Shown here: positions 5,204 through 5,736 of the stretch, in pieces
Position numbering within the stretch: position 1 is the stretch's first letter
How the letters are laid out: the number at the start of each line of letters is the position of its first letter
Assembly: GCA_004356555.1 (NCBI GenBank)
Contig: SMWY01000079.1
Location: forward strand, 1 to 5,736
Length of the DNA stretch: 5,736 nt
Source of the DNA: Candidatus Dadabacteria bacterium
Lineage (GTDB): Bacteria; Desulfobacterota_D; UBA1144; Nemesobacterales; UBA2774
Direction of reading: 5' to 3'
Program-made: the position numbers and the translations under genes
Notes under the pieces: model-generated
The model's database searches: none
What the model was told of the DNA's origin: nothing
The model's input: only the letters and a program-made list of their open reading frames with translations

Positions 5204-5736
5204 AGGGGTTTTCTGGCTCTGGTAACAAAAGTGGTAGGCGAGAATTTATTAAGCAGTGTGTAATCGTCCGACCACCAGTCTTCATAGAGGTCAATGATTG
5301 CAAAGCCTGCTTTGGTCTGACCGCCGATAAGGGTTTGTAGACTATGTCCGAACACGATAGGCACTCCGGCGTCTATCATCTTCTGCCTTTTTTTCTTGCT
5401 GATAGAGCTGAAGTCTGAATATGGGAGTTTGTGTTTTACACTAAGATTCCCCGACTGCTGCGCCTCGGCATGATCAAAGAGAAAAAATGACGGGTTAATG
5501 ACTCCTGAGAATAATTCACCACCCGGTTTAAGCACCCTGATGCATTCTTTCCATACCTTCTTTATATCCCGAACGAATATATCGGACACAGCGTTTATAA
5601 TCAGATCAAAACTCTCGTTCTCAAATACTGAAAGGTTGGACATATCGCCTCTGATTGTCTGTAGTTTTAGCTTGTCTCTATTGGCAACGAAAAGGTCCTT
5701 GTTTAGCTGCTCCTGCGATATATCAAAGCTTATAAC
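5200..5736 (-). CDS. Class I SAM-dependent methyltransferase (partial, N-terminus outside window)
   Basis: This gene encodes a methyltransferase with a Rossmann-like SAM-binding fold; the substrate is unknown. The frame is open to the right edge and shows 178 residues. The internal ATG at 5643 is not the true start, because residues ahead of it are clearly part of the fold. VISFDISQEQL at the visible beginning is the post-I strand, whose acidic D5 normally binds the ribose of SAM. RGDMSNLSVFENESFDLII (29-47) covers the next two conserved motifs, where G-D-M and the F-D-L strand are typical. VLKPGG at 68-73 is the conserved turn before strand five. The C-terminal part has a WWSDDYTLL segment and ends TTFVTRARKPL, like many family members. 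The glycine-rich SAM motif I must lie just beyond the edge. The gene overlaps its convergent neighbour by four bases at the stop codons. Family assignment is firm. Confidence 0.9.
   Translation of the reverse strand, partial: VISFDISQEQLNKDLFVANRDKLKLQTIRGDMSNLSVFENESFDLIINAVSDIFVRDIKKVWKECIRVLKPGGELFSGVINPSFFLFDHAEAQQSGNLSVKHKLPYSDFSSISKKKRQKMIDAGVPIVFGHSLQTLIGGQTKAGFAIIDLYEDWWSDDYTLLNKFSPTTFVTRARKPL

Noticed and set aside
5200..5643. Treating the ATG at 5643 as the start of the methyltransferase
   Set aside because: The frame continues upstream without a stop to the window edge, and the upstream residues VISFDIS and IRGD are conserved parts of the SAM-binding fold.

Overview
The window looks like chromosomal DNA from a free-living bacterium of moderate to low G+C content that I cannot place taxonomically. 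One gene has a textbook Shine-Dalgarno site and a Sec signal peptide, and the proteins belong to bacterial housekeeping or accessory families. Most of the other visible starts lack a clear Shine-Dalgarno. There are no tRNA or rRNA genes, no CRISPR array, and no transposase or phage gene. The window is densely coding, with no gene-free stretch over about 170 bases.

Layout, left to right. (1) 1-878, minus strand: the N-terminal two thirds of a YajR-like major facilitator superfamily transporter, running off the left edge. (2) 879-991: a divergent intergenic region with a run of eight C that sits between candidate -35 and -10 boxes. (3) 992-2524, plus strand: a ViaA/COG2425-type von Willebrand factor A protein with an acidic coiled-coil middle and an intact metal-binding site, but no MoxR/RavA ATPase partner beside it. 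(4) 2525-2693: a short convergent gap holding a 12-codon ORF behind a strong Shine-Dalgarno, ending in a perfect 8-bp hairpin. (5) 2694-3443, minus strand: a UlaG/COG2220-like metallo-beta-lactamase-fold hydrolase. (6) 3444-3563: an AT-rich gap with a 46-bp inverted repeat, a candidate promoter, a short perfect dyad and an AT dinucleotide run. (7) 3564-4658, minus strand: a Gfo/Idh/MocA oxidoreductase of the inositol-dehydrogenase type. (8) 4751-5203, plus strand: a small secreted protein of unknown function. (9) 5200-5736, minus strand: the C-terminal part of a class I SAM-dependent methyltransferase whose start lies beyond the right edge.

The six main genes alternate in strand and do not form an obvious pathway or a single operon. 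Only the hydrolase and the oxidoreductase are co-directional, and the 120-base regulatory-looking gap between them argues for separate promoters. I see no convincing new multi-gene system. The parts most worth a second look are non-coding: the C tract in the divergent promoter region, the small ORF-plus-hairpin unit, and the dyads upstream of the hydrolase. Among the proteins, the partnerless VWA protein and the uncharacterised secreted protein stand out.
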